Assembly (NCBI GenBank): GCA_947501115.1 | Contig: CANMVX010000017.1 | Coordinates: forward strand, 1-64,000 | Direction: 5' to 3' | Length of the DNA: 64,000 bases | Origin: Haliscomenobacteraceae bacterium | GTDB lineage: Bacteria; Bacteroidota; Bacteroidia; Chitinophagales; Saprospiraceae | Shown here: positions 42,912-50,923 of the stretch, one piece after another | Position numbering within the stretch: position 1 is the first letter of the stretch | How the letters are laid out: each line of letters begins with the position of its first letter | Notes under the pieces: generated by a model | What the model was told of the DNA's origin: nothing | Databases searched by the model: none | Seen by the model: the letters and a program-made list of their open reading frames with translations, nothing else | Program-made: the position numbers and the translations under genes

Positions 42912-45545
42912 TTATTCTTTTTCAACTAATTGAAGTTGTTGGTAAACGTTTTTAAGTTCCGTAAGTTGCTCCTTATTCATAACTTCTTCTATCCAACCGG
43001 ATATTTCAGTTACTTTTTTTTCTAAAGCTCCTTTTTCCAAGGCATTGCTTGATTTATTCGCTTGCTCTCTATACAAATTTCTAAGATTATTTAAAGTGGC
43101 CATGCCTCCTAACCGCTTCCATGGTAACGAGTCGAATTCAAAGATTATTTTATGCAAATCATTCATCACTTCTGTGGTATTCTCAGGGCCGGTGTATAAT
43201 CCATATAGCAGAAATGCTTCATAGAAAGCAAGAATTTCATAATCGTTTATTTTGTTCAAGCCTTCTCTAAAAAAAGATAATTTACCAGGCACTTTTTGGT
43301 TGGCATAAATCATTCCAATGGCATTTAATATCGCTGGGTGACTTTCGGCCTCTAATTTTTCGGCATAAGCTAATGTTTGGGCATTATTTTTTGTAGATAA
43401 TACTTGTAACGATGCCGCGATAATGAGATAAGAAGAATCTGTCTCAATGCCTTTTATGGCAATTTCATCTATTGACTCATCATCCCATTTCATTAAAACC
43501 TCGATAGCCGCCGCACGAACTTCGCTATGGGCATCCTTTGAAGCCATATTAACAATGACTGGAATAAGTTCTTCTTTTCTTTCTTCAGGTAAAAGGGTAA
43601 GTATTTTTTTTCTAATAGCCCAGAATGAATCATTTAATCCAGGAAGATACATTACATAAGGGGGCAAGGTCGATTCTTCAGAAAACATATTTATCGCTTC
43701 CATTCTATCTATCACAGAGGGAGAAAATTTAAATTGATTCAATAAATCCTGGCGCGATTTAATAGCTTTTATTTCAGCTAGTAAAATGCGGTGCGGATCT
43801 AAGGTTACCCAAGTTGGTTCAGCAGATAATGGGAATACAAATTTTTGCTTTCGTTCGTTAATCGTTATCTTTTCAAAGTGTAAGGAATCGCCCATTTGAA
43901 TACCAATAGATGTTGGTAAAATAAAAATGGGGAGCATCCTGTCGGGGTTTTGAACCTGCTCTACCGTTACAGAAAGTTGTTTTAAAGAGGCATCATATTG
44001 ATAATCGTAATTTAATTCGGGATGACCTTTCTCAAAAAACCATTGATTAAAAAACCAGTTTAAATCTTTTCCAGTTACCTCTTCAAAGGCCAAACGCAAA
44101 TGGTGTGTTTCTACAGACTGAAAGGAATTTTTATTTAAATACCTGTTCAAGCCTAAGAAAAAGGCTTCGTCTCCAAGATAATTTCTCAAAACATGTAAAA
44201 CACTTCCTCCTTTATTATAACTGTGTGAATCAAACATTTCTTCATTATCCTTATAATTAAAATGAATTAAAGGATGAAGATTATAAATAACTTCAGAAAT
44301 ATAGGTTTGCCGCTCGTTCATAAGATGGTAATCAGCCTCATCTCTGCCATATTTGTGTTCAAACCATAAATATTCGCTGTAATTGGCAAAACCCTCATTC
44401 AAAGTAAGGTTTGACCAGCTTTCACAGGTAACCAGGTCACCAAACCAATGGTGAAAGAGCTCATGAGCTACTATTCTTTCATTCTCCTTGTCGTCTATTA
44501 ATTCGCGGCTTGTCCTTTGAACAAATTCACCAAAAACAGAGGCTGTGGTATTTTCCATAGCCCCGGAAACATAATCCCTTACAACAATTTGTGCATATTT
44601 TGACCAGGGATAGGGGTAATCTAAAATGTCAGAAAAGAACCCCATCATCTCTTTAGTGTGTGGGAAAATATTTTTAGCATGCGCCTTAAAAGCCGGTTCA
44701 ACATAGTATGATAATTCTATCTCGTTCCAATATTCCCTTACCACAGCGTATTCTCCAATGGCTATCATGGTCAAATAAGGTGCATGAGGCTGATCCATAA
44801 CCCACTTATCGGTCCTAAGTCCATTTTCAAAGGGAATGGATGATGTTAATTTCCCGTTGGAAAGGGTTACATAATTTGAATCGACCGTTAAGTTGATTTC
44901 CTGTGTGGCTCTTTCATTTGGGTGATCTATGGTTGGGTACCATCGGGAATTCCAGTTGGTTTCTCCTTGTGTCCATATTTGTTTTGGTTTACTAACGTCT
45001 GTTCCCTTTGGATTGATGAAAAATAAGCCTTTATTTGAGGTAATAGCGGCACTACCTCCCGTTGAAGAAGGATTTGCCTCATAAGTAATTAAAACCTTAA
45101 AATCTTCATTTCTCGTAAATGATCTACCAAGATAAAGGTATAGGTGACTTCCCGTATTTTCAAAGGGAATAGGGGAGTACTGATTTTTATTTTGTAGCTG
45201 TACTTCTTTTATTTGCAATTGTTTAGCATCTAAGCTGACCATTTGAATAGTATCAAAATAGGGCTTTAGATGAAGTGTTGCACTACCTATAACTTTTTCA
45301 TTTTCCCAGTCAAAAGAGAGTTGAAGTAAAGTATGTAACAAATCAACTTTTCTTTCATTGGAAGCCTGATACACAGGAAGTACAAAATCCTCCGCACTTT
45401 TAAGTATAGAGGGTTTGTCAGCATTTACTGTGAGGGTATCTAAATCTCTGAGTTCAACAGGTTCAAAAGTAATTGGATTACTTTTTTTGCTTGATATACA
45501 AGAGATTAATAGAAAAGTGAGCGTAAAAAATGAAAGAAAACGCAT
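42912..45545 (-). CDS. M1-family zinc aminopeptidase, lipoprotein
   Basis: An 877-residue gluzincin aminopeptidase. Zinc site: HELFH at 361-365 with E384 in NEGFANY; the exopeptidase motif GAMEN is at 328-332 and is followed by TTASVF. A leader ends FLLISC (Cys16), so it is likely a periplasmic or outer-membrane lipoprotein. C-terminal HEAT-like helices (SEVRAAAIEVLMKW) follow. It releases N-terminal residues from peptides. The upstream hydrolase gene is 15 bases away, and DUF4175 follows by 5. Confidence 0.93.
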   Translation of the reverse strand: MRFLSFFTLTFLLISCISSKKSNPITFEPVELRDLDTLTVNADKPSILKSAEDFVLPVYQASNERKVDLLHTLLQLSFDWENEKVIGSATLHLKPYFDTIQMVSLDAKQLQIKEVQLQNKNQYSPIPFENTGSHLYLYLGRSFTRNEDFKVLITYEANPSSTGGSAAITSNKGLFFINPKGTDVSKPKQIWTQGETNWNSRWYPTIDHPNERATQEINLTVDSNYVTLSNGKLTSSIPFENGLRTDKWVMDQPHAPYLTMIAIGEYAVVREYWNEIELSYYVEPAFKAHAKNIFPHTKEMMGFFSDILDYPYPWSKYAQIVVRDYVSGAMENTTASVFGEFVQRTSRELIDDKENERIVAHELFHHWFGDLVTCESWSNLTLNEGFANYSEYLWFEHKYGRDEADYHLMNERQTYISEVIYNLHPLIHFNYKDNEEMFDSHSYNKGGSVLHVLRNYLGDEAFFLGLNRYLNKNSFQSVETHHLRLAFEEVTGKDLNWFFNQWFFEKGHPELNYDYQYDASLKQLSVTVEQVQNPDRMLPIFILPTSIGIQMGDSLHFEKITINERKQKFVFPLSAEPTWVTLDPHRILLAEIKAIKSRQDLLNQFKFSPSVIDRMEAINMFSEESTLPPYVMYLPGLNDSFWAIRKKILTLLPEERKEELIPVIVNMASKDAHSEVRAAAIEVLMKWDDESIDEIAIKGIETDSSYLIIAASLQVLSTKNNAQTLAYAEKLEAESHPAILNAIGMIYANQKVPGKLSFFREGLNKINDYEILAFYEAFLLYGLYTGPENTTEVMNDLHKIIFEFDSLPWKRLGGMATLNNLRNLYREQANKSSNALEKGALEKKVTEISGWIEEVMNKEQLTELKNVYQQLQLVEKE

Positions 45546-45560
45546 GGTGGTGACTGGTTT

Positions 45561-46334
45561 TTACCCACGGGATAGTGCCAGTTTATTCAGGAAATCCGTC
45601 AGGTATTTATTAAATTCTACAGGCCTTTCCAACATAGGGGCATGGCCACATTTATCAATAAAGAACAAAGTTGAATTGGGTAATAACTCCTTAAATTTTT
45701 CTCCAACAAAGGGAGGCGTTATGGCATCCTGCTTTCCCCAAATTAGCAAAGCTGGGGTGTTTATTTGTCCGAGTTTATCTGCCAGATTATGTCTTAGCGC
45801 AGATTTTGCCATAGAAATGGCACGAATTACTTTTCCACGATCATTTACAGCGGCAAAAACCTCGTCAATCATAGCATCAGAAGCAGATGCAGGGTCATAA
45901 AAGGTAGATTGAATTTTTTTTCTTATGTATTCTTTGTCTTCACGACGAGGAAAGGTAGTCCCCATCGCTTTTTCATATAAACCCGAACTACCCGTTAAAA
46001 TAATAGATAGTACATGACTAGGTTCTTTCAGAGCATACAACAGTGCAATATGGCCTCCCAGAGAATTTCCTAAAATATGAAACTTACTTAACTTTTTGAA
46101 ATCAACAAATCCTGCCATAAAATCAACTAAGCCAGCTACGGAAACATTGCGCAGTGGAAGCTCAAAAACAGGCATTATAGGGGCAATCACATTGTAGGTT
46201 TTTCCAAAATCTTTTAAAAGATATTGAAAATTATCTAAGGTTCCGAATAAACCATGTAATAATATCAGGGTTTCTCCTTGCCCTTCGGTCTCAACAAATT
46301 GATATTTTCCCTCAGTAGTAATTGGATATTCCAT
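45561..46334 (-). CDS. Alpha/beta hydrolase
   Basis: A 257-residue alpha/beta-hydrolase fold protein without a signal peptide. LLHGLFGTLDNF carries the oxyanion motif, the nucleophile is S91 in LGNSLGGH, the acid is probably the Asp of WGKQDAITPP, and the His lies in KCGHAPMLERP. Substrates may be esters or C-C bonds; none can be named. It is the first gene of a run with the M1 peptidase and DUF4175, divergent from the OmpA-like gene. Confidence 0.88.
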   Translation of the reverse strand: MEYPITTEGKYQFVETEGQGETLILLHGLFGTLDNFQYLLKDFGKTYNVIAPIMPVFELPLRNVSVAGLVDFMAGFVDFKKLSKFHILGNSLGGHIALLYALKEPSHVLSIILTGSSGLYEKAMGTTFPRREDKEYIRKKIQSTFYDPASASDAMIDEVFAAVNDRGKVIRAISMAKSALRHNLADKLGQINTPALLIWGKQDAITPPFVGEKFKELLPNSTLFFIDKCGHAPMLERPVEFNKYLTDFLNKLALSRG

Positions 46335-46471
46335 CTAACACGCAAAAATTGTGGTTAAAAATGTATGGTCAAAAAACCATTATTAAAATCAAATATAAGC
46401 GTTTTAATCTATTTTTGATAAGACACTATAGATTAAGCCAAATTTAGTTTTTTTAAAATTGGCTTAAATCT

Positions 46472-46503
46472 TTGTTTAATTGTGTAATTATTCTTTCTTT
46501 TGC
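46472..46503 (+). promoter_or_regulatory. Possible promoter of the OmpA-like gene
   Basis: TTG at 46472-46474, 20 bases, then TTCTTTTGC at 46495-46503. This fits the Bacteroidota pattern TTG-N19-21-TAnnTTTG with one mismatch in the -7 box. Transcription would start near 46510, giving a leader of about 80 bases. Confidence 0.4.
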
Positions 46504-46589
46504 ATTGGAACAAAAAATTCTAAGTAATTAACACAAAAAATTCCTGGGAGTTTTGTCTGGCATTTATGAAATTTTAAAATAGTAATCAC

Positions 46590-47360
46590 ATGCGTTTTTT
46601 AAACTACCTGCTTATCGTTGCTTTTGCGTTGGGATCCTTTCAGTCTTGTGTTTCAAAAAAGAAATATGATGATTTAGTAACCGGCAAATCAGCATCAGAC
46701 GCAGCTTTGGCGGACACTCAGAATAAGCTTAAAAAGCTTGAAGAAGATAAGAATGCCCTAGCTGCTCAATTCGAATCTGAAAAGACTCGTATGAATGGTG
46801 AAATCGGTTCTATTAAAACAGAATTGAATAACACTAAAAGCCAGATTGCAAAAGTTCAGGAAAAACTGAATATGACATCTGCTGAATTGGACAAGGTGAA
46901 GGCCGAAATTAACGGTGTATTCGCTACTTATGAAGGAAGTGGTTTGAAATTGGAAGAAAGAGATGGTCGCCTCTATGTTATGACTAGCCCTGTAAATTAC
47001 AAAAGTGGTTCTTACAGGCTAAATCGTGCAGAACGCGATGCAATCAAAGGTTTGGCTGAATCTGTAAAGAAGAATCCAAATTTAAAACTTTTGATTGAAG
47101 GTCACACTGACAATGCAAAGGTTAACTCTGGTTCTGCACTACAGGACAATTGGCAGCTTTCGACTTTTCGTTCACTTGCTATTGTACGTGAATTAGTTAA
47201 AAATGGCGTAAACCCAAATCAGGTGGCAGCCGTAGGTCGTGGTGAATCAATGCCAAAGTCAGCTAATAGCGACAAAGCTGGAAAAGCAGCAAACCGTCGT
47301 TCTGAAGTTGTTGTTGATGTTCCTCTAAAAGGAATTTTTGATGCCGCAAAAAAGAACTAA
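46590..47360 (+). CDS. OmpA-like peptidoglycan-binding lipoprotein
   Basis: A 256-residue lipoprotein with the leader ending FQSC (Cys20). A coiled coil spans about 38-115. The OmpA-like domain covers about 135-250: IEGHTDNAK, DNWQLSTFRSLAIVRELV, VGRGESMP and ANRRSEVVV are the usual peptidoglycan-binding landmarks. It would tether the outer membrane to the cell wall. It is transcribed alone and ends before a terminator. Confidence 0.93.
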   Translation: MRFLNYLLIVAFALGSFQSCVSKKKYDDLVTGKSASDAALADTQNKLKKLEEDKNALAAQFESEKTRMNGEIGSIKTELNNTKSQIAKVQEKLNMTSAELDKVKAEINGVFATYEGSGLKLEERDGRLYVMTSPVNYKSGSYRLNRAERDAIKGLAESVKKNPNLKLLIEGHTDNAKVNSGSALQDNWQLSTFRSLAIVRELVKNGVNPNQVAAVGRGESMPKSANSDKAGKAANRRSEVVVDVPLKGIFDAAKKN

Positions 47361-47382
47361 TCCTCTATCAAGGATTAAAATT

Positions 47383-47416
47383 AAAAAGCCGATGGATGTA
47401 TTCTATCGGCTTTTTT
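47383..47416. terminator. Intrinsic terminator after the OmpA-like gene
   Basis: AAAAAGCCGAT and ATCGGCTTTTT pair over 11 bases around an 11-base loop, and T-rich sequence follows on the plus strand. An A-run on the other side lets it also serve the convergent apaG unit. Confidence 0.78.
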
Positions 47417-47804
47417 AATTTAATAAATCCGGCGCTATCAGTAAGAATAAAGGTATCTTAACACTAAAATGCTCCTCAGTTAGCGTATTTACCATATAAT
47501 ACACACCCTCCATTTTGCCAAAATTGTTTTGCATAGATGACCAACTAATATATTGGAAAGTACCCGAGGGTTTAATAATGGGTTGTTGACCCAAAACACC
47601 CTCTCCCTTTACCTTTTTTACCAGGCCATTTCCTTCCATTATTTTCCAGGACCGCTTAAGCAGCCTTATCGGAAATTCACTCTTGTTTTCAATGGTAATC
47701 CTGTAAGCATGAACATATTTACCCTCAACAGGTGCTGAATATTTTTCTTGGTAGAAGGTGTCAACACTAATGATAACTAAAGGTTGGTTGCATCGTGTTT
47801 CCAT
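47415..47804 (-). CDS. apaG: ApaG-family protein (DUF525)
   Basis: A 129-residue Fn3-fold protein. It has the ApaG signature GEGVLGQQPIIKPSGTF, whose GxGxxG motif resembles a pyrophosphate-binding loop, and YMVNTLTEEHFSVKIPLF-type ending. ApaG has been tied to cobalt/magnesium homeostasis and dinucleotide metabolism. Its start overlaps the gmk end by 28 bases, which implies coupled expression. A terminator-like hairpin covers the stop. Confidence 0.88.
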   Translation of the reverse strand: METRCNQPLVIISVDTFYQEKYSAPVEGKYVHAYRITIENKSEFPIRLLKRSWKIMEGNGLVKKVKGEGVLGQQPIIKPSGTFQYISWSSMQNNFGKMEGVYYMVNTLTEEHFSVKIPLFLLIAPDLLN

Positions 47805-48406
47805 GTATGTTTTAACTGAGTCATAAAATGATTAATTATATCAACTATTTGTTTCTGAGCATCTTCTAATACGTCGTTTACTAAGACAATATCAAAAGAT
47901 TGGGCATAACTTATCTCTTCTTCTGCCTTTGAAATTCTCTTCTGAAGACTTTCTTCCGTTTCCGTTAATCTCTTTTTAAGTCTTTCTCTTAAAATATCTA
48001 AGGAAGGTGTCTTTATGAAAATAGATAGTGCGTCAGTGTTAAATTTATTTTTTAAAGCAAGTGCGCCTAACACATCTACGTCAAATAGTACAATATTTCC
48101 TCTCTCCCATATTTTTGTTAACTCTGAATATAACGTGCCATAAAATTGATTGGGATAAACCTCTTCCCATTCGGCAAATAAACCTTCTTCCCTTAAATGG
48201 AGAAATTTTTCCGAAGTAATAAAGTGATAATCCTTCCCGTCCTCTTCCATCGGTCTTTTAGCCCTCGTAGTAGCAGAAACAGAAAAATTTATGGAGGGGA
48301 ATTGAGATAAAAGATGTTTTACCAAGGTAGTTTTTCCAGAACCTGATGGTGCAGTAATGATAATTACTGGCCCAATAACTTTTTTTTGGATGAGCTCAGA
48401 GGACAT
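47777..48406 (-). CDS. gmk: Guanylate kinase
   Basis: A 209-residue enzyme converting GMP and ATP to GDP and ADP. The P-loop is APSGSGKTT at 19-27, followed by NFSVSATTRAKRPMEEDGKDYHF (GMP-binding Arg/Tyr/Asp) and FDVDVLGALALK. The length is normal for the family. It overlaps yicC by 11 bases upstream and apaG by 28 bases downstream, so the three genes are one operon. Confidence 0.96.
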   Translation of the reverse strand: MSSELIQKKVIGPVIIITAPSGSGKTTLVKHLLSQFPSINFSVSATTRAKRPMEEDGKDYHFITSEKFLHLREEGLFAEWEEVYPNQFYGTLYSELTKIWERGNIVLFDVDVLGALALKNKFNTDALSIFIKTPSLDILRERLKKRLTETEESLQKRISKAEEEISYAQSFDIVLVNDVLEDAQKQIVDIINHFMTQLKHTWKHDATNL

Positions 48407-49271
48407 TGGCTACTTGTTCTTTGATTTTTTCTAGTTCATCTTTCATGGAAATTACCAGCTTTTGTATAGCCGCATGATTAGCTTTAGCACCTAATGTGTT
48501 TATTTCACGACCAATTTCCTGGGTAATAAATCCTAGTTTGCGTCCTTTTGATCTTTCTGGCTTCTCCAGTTCTTCCATAAAATAAGCACAATTTTGCGAT
48601 AACCTATGTTTCTCCTCCGTTATATCCATTTTTTCTAGAAAATAGATAATCTCTTGTTCAAATCTGTTTTCATCTATCTTTTCTTTACCTTCGTATTGGG
48701 CAAGATTTTCTCTTAATCTGTCCTTCACTCTCTGTATTCGTTCCGGTTCATGTCCAGGAACTTTTGAAAGGGAAGCTTCTATGTGTTGAATCCTATATTT
48801 CATATCCATTTCAATCGACTGCCCTTCCTTTTCCCTGTAATCATTGAGTTCCTTAATACAGTCTGCAACGGTAAGTAAAACTTTCGACCATTCTTCTTCT
48901 GAAAATTCCTCCTCGCCAGTGGCTACAACATTGGGTAACCTTAAAATAGATTGGAAAAAATCTACTTCGCCTAAACCTAAACTATTTTTTAGTTGGCTTA
49001 ATTCCCTGTAATATTTTTCGAAAAGAACTTTGTTTATAAGGTTTTCCGGCTCGTCTGTTTCACAATGAATTTCTAAAACCAAATCAATTTTTCCTCTTTC
49101 GAATTTTTCGGACAATATTTTTCGAATATCCGCTTCTTTATTCCGGTAGTTTTGTGGCGTTTTCGTGCGTAAATCGAAAATCTTACTATTGAGAGACCTA
49201 ATCTCTACAATAATCGTTTTATTCTTCCACGATGATTTAACTCTACCAAAACCAGTCATTGATAATAACAT
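48396..49271 (-). CDS. yicC: YicC/YloC-family endoribonuclease
   Basis: A 291-residue protein. MTGFGRVKS near the N-terminus and EIRSLNSKIFDLRTKTP are the YicC N-terminal motifs; the C-terminal DUF1732 region ends FITQEIGREINTLGAKAN. The family is a metal-dependent RNase linked to mRNA/sRNA decay. I use ATG 49271; the frame opens two codons earlier with TTG, and ATG 49259 (MTGFG) is also possible. It leads the yicC-gmk-apaG unit. Confidence 0.93.
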   Translation of the reverse strand: MLLSMTGFGRVKSSWKNKTIIVEIRSLNSKIFDLRTKTPQNYRNKEADIRKILSEKFERGKIDLVLEIHCETDEPENLINKVLFEKYYRELSQLKNSLGLGEVDFFQSILRLPNVVATGEEEFSEEEWSKVLLTVADCIKELNDYREKEGQSIEMDMKYRIQHIEASLSKVPGHEPERIQRVKDRLRENLAQYEGKEKIDENRFEQEIIYFLEKMDITEEKHRLSQNCAYFMEELEKPERSKGRKLGFITQEIGREINTLGAKANHAAIQKLVISMKDELEKIKEQVANVL

Positions 49272-49496
49272 AAGCAAATATTTCCTTCCTATTTAAAGAT
49301 TGAATGAACAGGCTAAGTTAACAAATATTAAAGGTAACTATCTATCTAATGATAAAATGAATAAATTTGTTTTTACACTTTAATTTAATTTAAAATATTA
49401 TCACTTTTCCTTAAATAATTGGGAAATTAATACGACCTTTGCCCATCTATTAAAAATAATTTTTTTTCACAAACCTTTCAAAACCAGTAGATATCA

Positions 49497-49811
49497 ATGA
49501 GAAAAGCAGATTTGGTAGTTTCCGTTTCTGAGAAGACAGGTGTTCCAAAAGTAGATGTTTTGGTCGCTATGGAGGCTTTCTTTAAAGAAGTTAAGATTTC
49601 ACTGTCGGAAGGTGAAAATGTTTATATTCGTGGCTTTGGTAGTTTTATTATCAAAAAAAGAGCTAAGAAGATTGGAAGGCACATCAAAAGGAATGTTGCT
49701 ATCGAAATTCCTGAACATTTCATCCCTGCATTTAAACCAGCAAAGATTTTTGTTGAACAAGTAAAAAGTAATGTAACTTCGTTGCCTTCCGATGAAGGAT
49801 TGGAAGATTAA
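49497..49811 (+). CDS. HU/IHF-family DNA-binding protein
   Basis: A 104-residue nucleoid protein. The start MRKADLVVSVSEKTGVPK, the arm with VYIRGFGSFIIKKRAKKIGR and the end AFKPAKIF are typical. It bends DNA as a dimer. Compared with most HU proteins it has a short extra acidic tail (SLPSDEGLED). It starts a plus-strand run with the TPR lipoprotein, the 30-residue basic protein and RNase G. Confidence 0.93.
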   Translation: MRKADLVVSVSEKTGVPKVDVLVAMEAFFKEVKISLSEGENVYIRGFGSFIIKKRAKKIGRHIKRNVAIEIPEHFIPAFKPAKIFVEQVKSNVTSLPSDEGLED

Positions 49812-49840
49812 TCTTTTCTTACGTTTTTTTTCTTAGCCTC

Positions 49841-50629
49841 ATGTATAGAGTTCAATATCTTGTTTTGTTTTTATCGGTTTTATTACTCCTGACAATGTAT
49901 GTTGGTTGCGAAACAAAAGCTTCCGACGTTAAAGAAATGACCAAAACAAGAGCATTGGTAGTTGAAAATACTACGCGCGAAGTGCTCGAAATATATGCTA
50001 AAAAGAAACTTAGTTCAACTGATTTGCTTCTTTTAGAAAATCTAAATAAAGATTTAGATAAAAATACAGATCTTAATAAAAAGGCAGAAATTGCCCGTAA
50101 ACTGTCGGCAAAATGGTACGACTTAGGATTCCCTGCTATCGCTGGCGCTTATGCTGAAATGTTGGCAGAATGGTTTCCAACGCCTGAGGCCTGGTCTATT
50201 GCTGGTACAACTTTTGGACAAGCAATTCCTCAAAAAGAGGATGCCAAAGTAAGAGATTTTGCCGCCGCTCACGCAGTAACTGCTTTTGAAAATGCCATAT
50301 CTTTGGCTCCCGAAGATTGGACTAATAAATTGAATCTGGCGCTCGTGCTAACAGAGGTGCCTCCACAGGATAATCCTATGAAAGGGGTTAAAATGTTGTT
50401 GGATCTTGATGCAAATTATCCGGATAATGCAAGAATTCTTTTTCATCTTGGGCGTTTAGCCATTCAGACAGGTCAGTTTGAAAAGGCAGTGGTAAGATTA
50501 GAAAAATCTCTTAAACTAGATAATAACCAGCCTCAAATTTATTGCTTACTCGAAAGGGCTTACCGCGAAACGTCTATATCTGATTTGGCTGACAAAGCCG
50601 CAGAGAAATGTCGTAATTCAATAAAATAA
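49841..50629 (+). CDS. Tetratricopeptide-repeat lipoprotein
   Basis: A 262-residue protein with a leader ending MYVGC (Cys23). TPR-like helical repeats occur from about 100 on (FLHLGRLAIQTGQFEKAVVRLEKSLK-like region, split as FHLGRLAIQTGQF and EKAVVRLEKSL). It probably acts as a periplasmic protein-interaction scaffold. It follows HU by 29 bases and precedes the COX24-like gene by 25. Confidence 0.85.
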   Translation: MYRVQYLVLFLSVLLLLTMYVGCETKASDVKEMTKTRALVVENTTREVLEIYAKKKLSSTDLLLLENLNKDLDKNTDLNKKAEIARKLSAKWYDLGFPAIAGAYAEMLAEWFPTPEAWSIAGTTFGQAIPQKEDAKVRDFAAAHAVTAFENAISLAPEDWTNKLNLALVLTEVPPQDNPMKGVKMLLDLDANYPDNARILFHLGRLAIQTGQFEKAVVRLEKSLKLDNNQPQIYCLLERAYRETSISDLADKAAEKCRNSIK

Positions 50630-50654
50630 TTTTTAATCTCTAAAAAAGAATATT

Positions 50655-50747
50655 ATGCCATGTGGAAAAAAGCGTAAAAGACATAAAATAGCTTCTCACA
50701 AAAGAAAGAAAAGATTGCGCAAGAATCGTCACAAAAAGAAAAAATAG
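50655..50747 (+). CDS. COX24/AURKAIP1 (mS38)-like very basic 30-residue protein
   Basis: A 30-codon frame too short for ordinary ORF cutoffs: MPCGKKRKRHKIASHKRKKR, then LRKNRHKKKK. The KRKRHK, HKRKKRLRKNRHK pattern is that of the COX24_C/AURKAIP1 domain, whose mitochondrial members (mS38) are ribosomal small-subunit proteins. Small proteins of this type are common in Bacteroidota. It is likely an rRNA-contacting ribosomal protein, by homology only. It sits between the TPR gene and RNase G on the same strand. Confidence 0.85.
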   Translation: MPCGKKRKRHKIASHKRKKRLRKNRHKKKK

Positions 50748-50814
50748 ATAGTCTTTAGCCCCTCTGTCCGGGGTTCTTAGGGAATGTATATTTGTTTCCG
50801 CTACCATCAGTGGT

Positions 50815-50861
50815 TAATTAAGTGAATTATCTATGATTTTTATAGATAATTTACTTAATTA
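50815..50861 (+). promoter_or_regulatory. Long inverted repeat upstream of RNase G
   Basis: Arms 50815-50833 (TAATTAAGTGAATTATCTA) and 50843-50861 pair at 18 of 19 positions around a 9-base loop. It is AT-rich and lies 63 bases before GTG 50924. A T-rich stretch (CTATTTTTG) follows 8 bases later. It could be a terminator of the preceding unit, an operator, or an RNA structure used for autoregulation, as RNase E leaders are in enterobacteria. Confidence 0.6.
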
Positions 50862-50923
50862 TAACCCTATTTTTGTTTGTACAGAAACATTCATTTCTGC
50901 GCCGTCTTCTAAATTATTCTCTT

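Noticed and set aside
46435..46465. AAGCCAA/TTGGCTT inverted repeat between divergent genes
   Set aside because: Only 7 bp with a long loop in AT-rich DNA; too weak for a terminator or operator claim.
50873..50875. TTG as RNase G start
   Set aside because: The 17 extra residues have no match to the family's N-terminus, while GTG 50924 leads straight into it.
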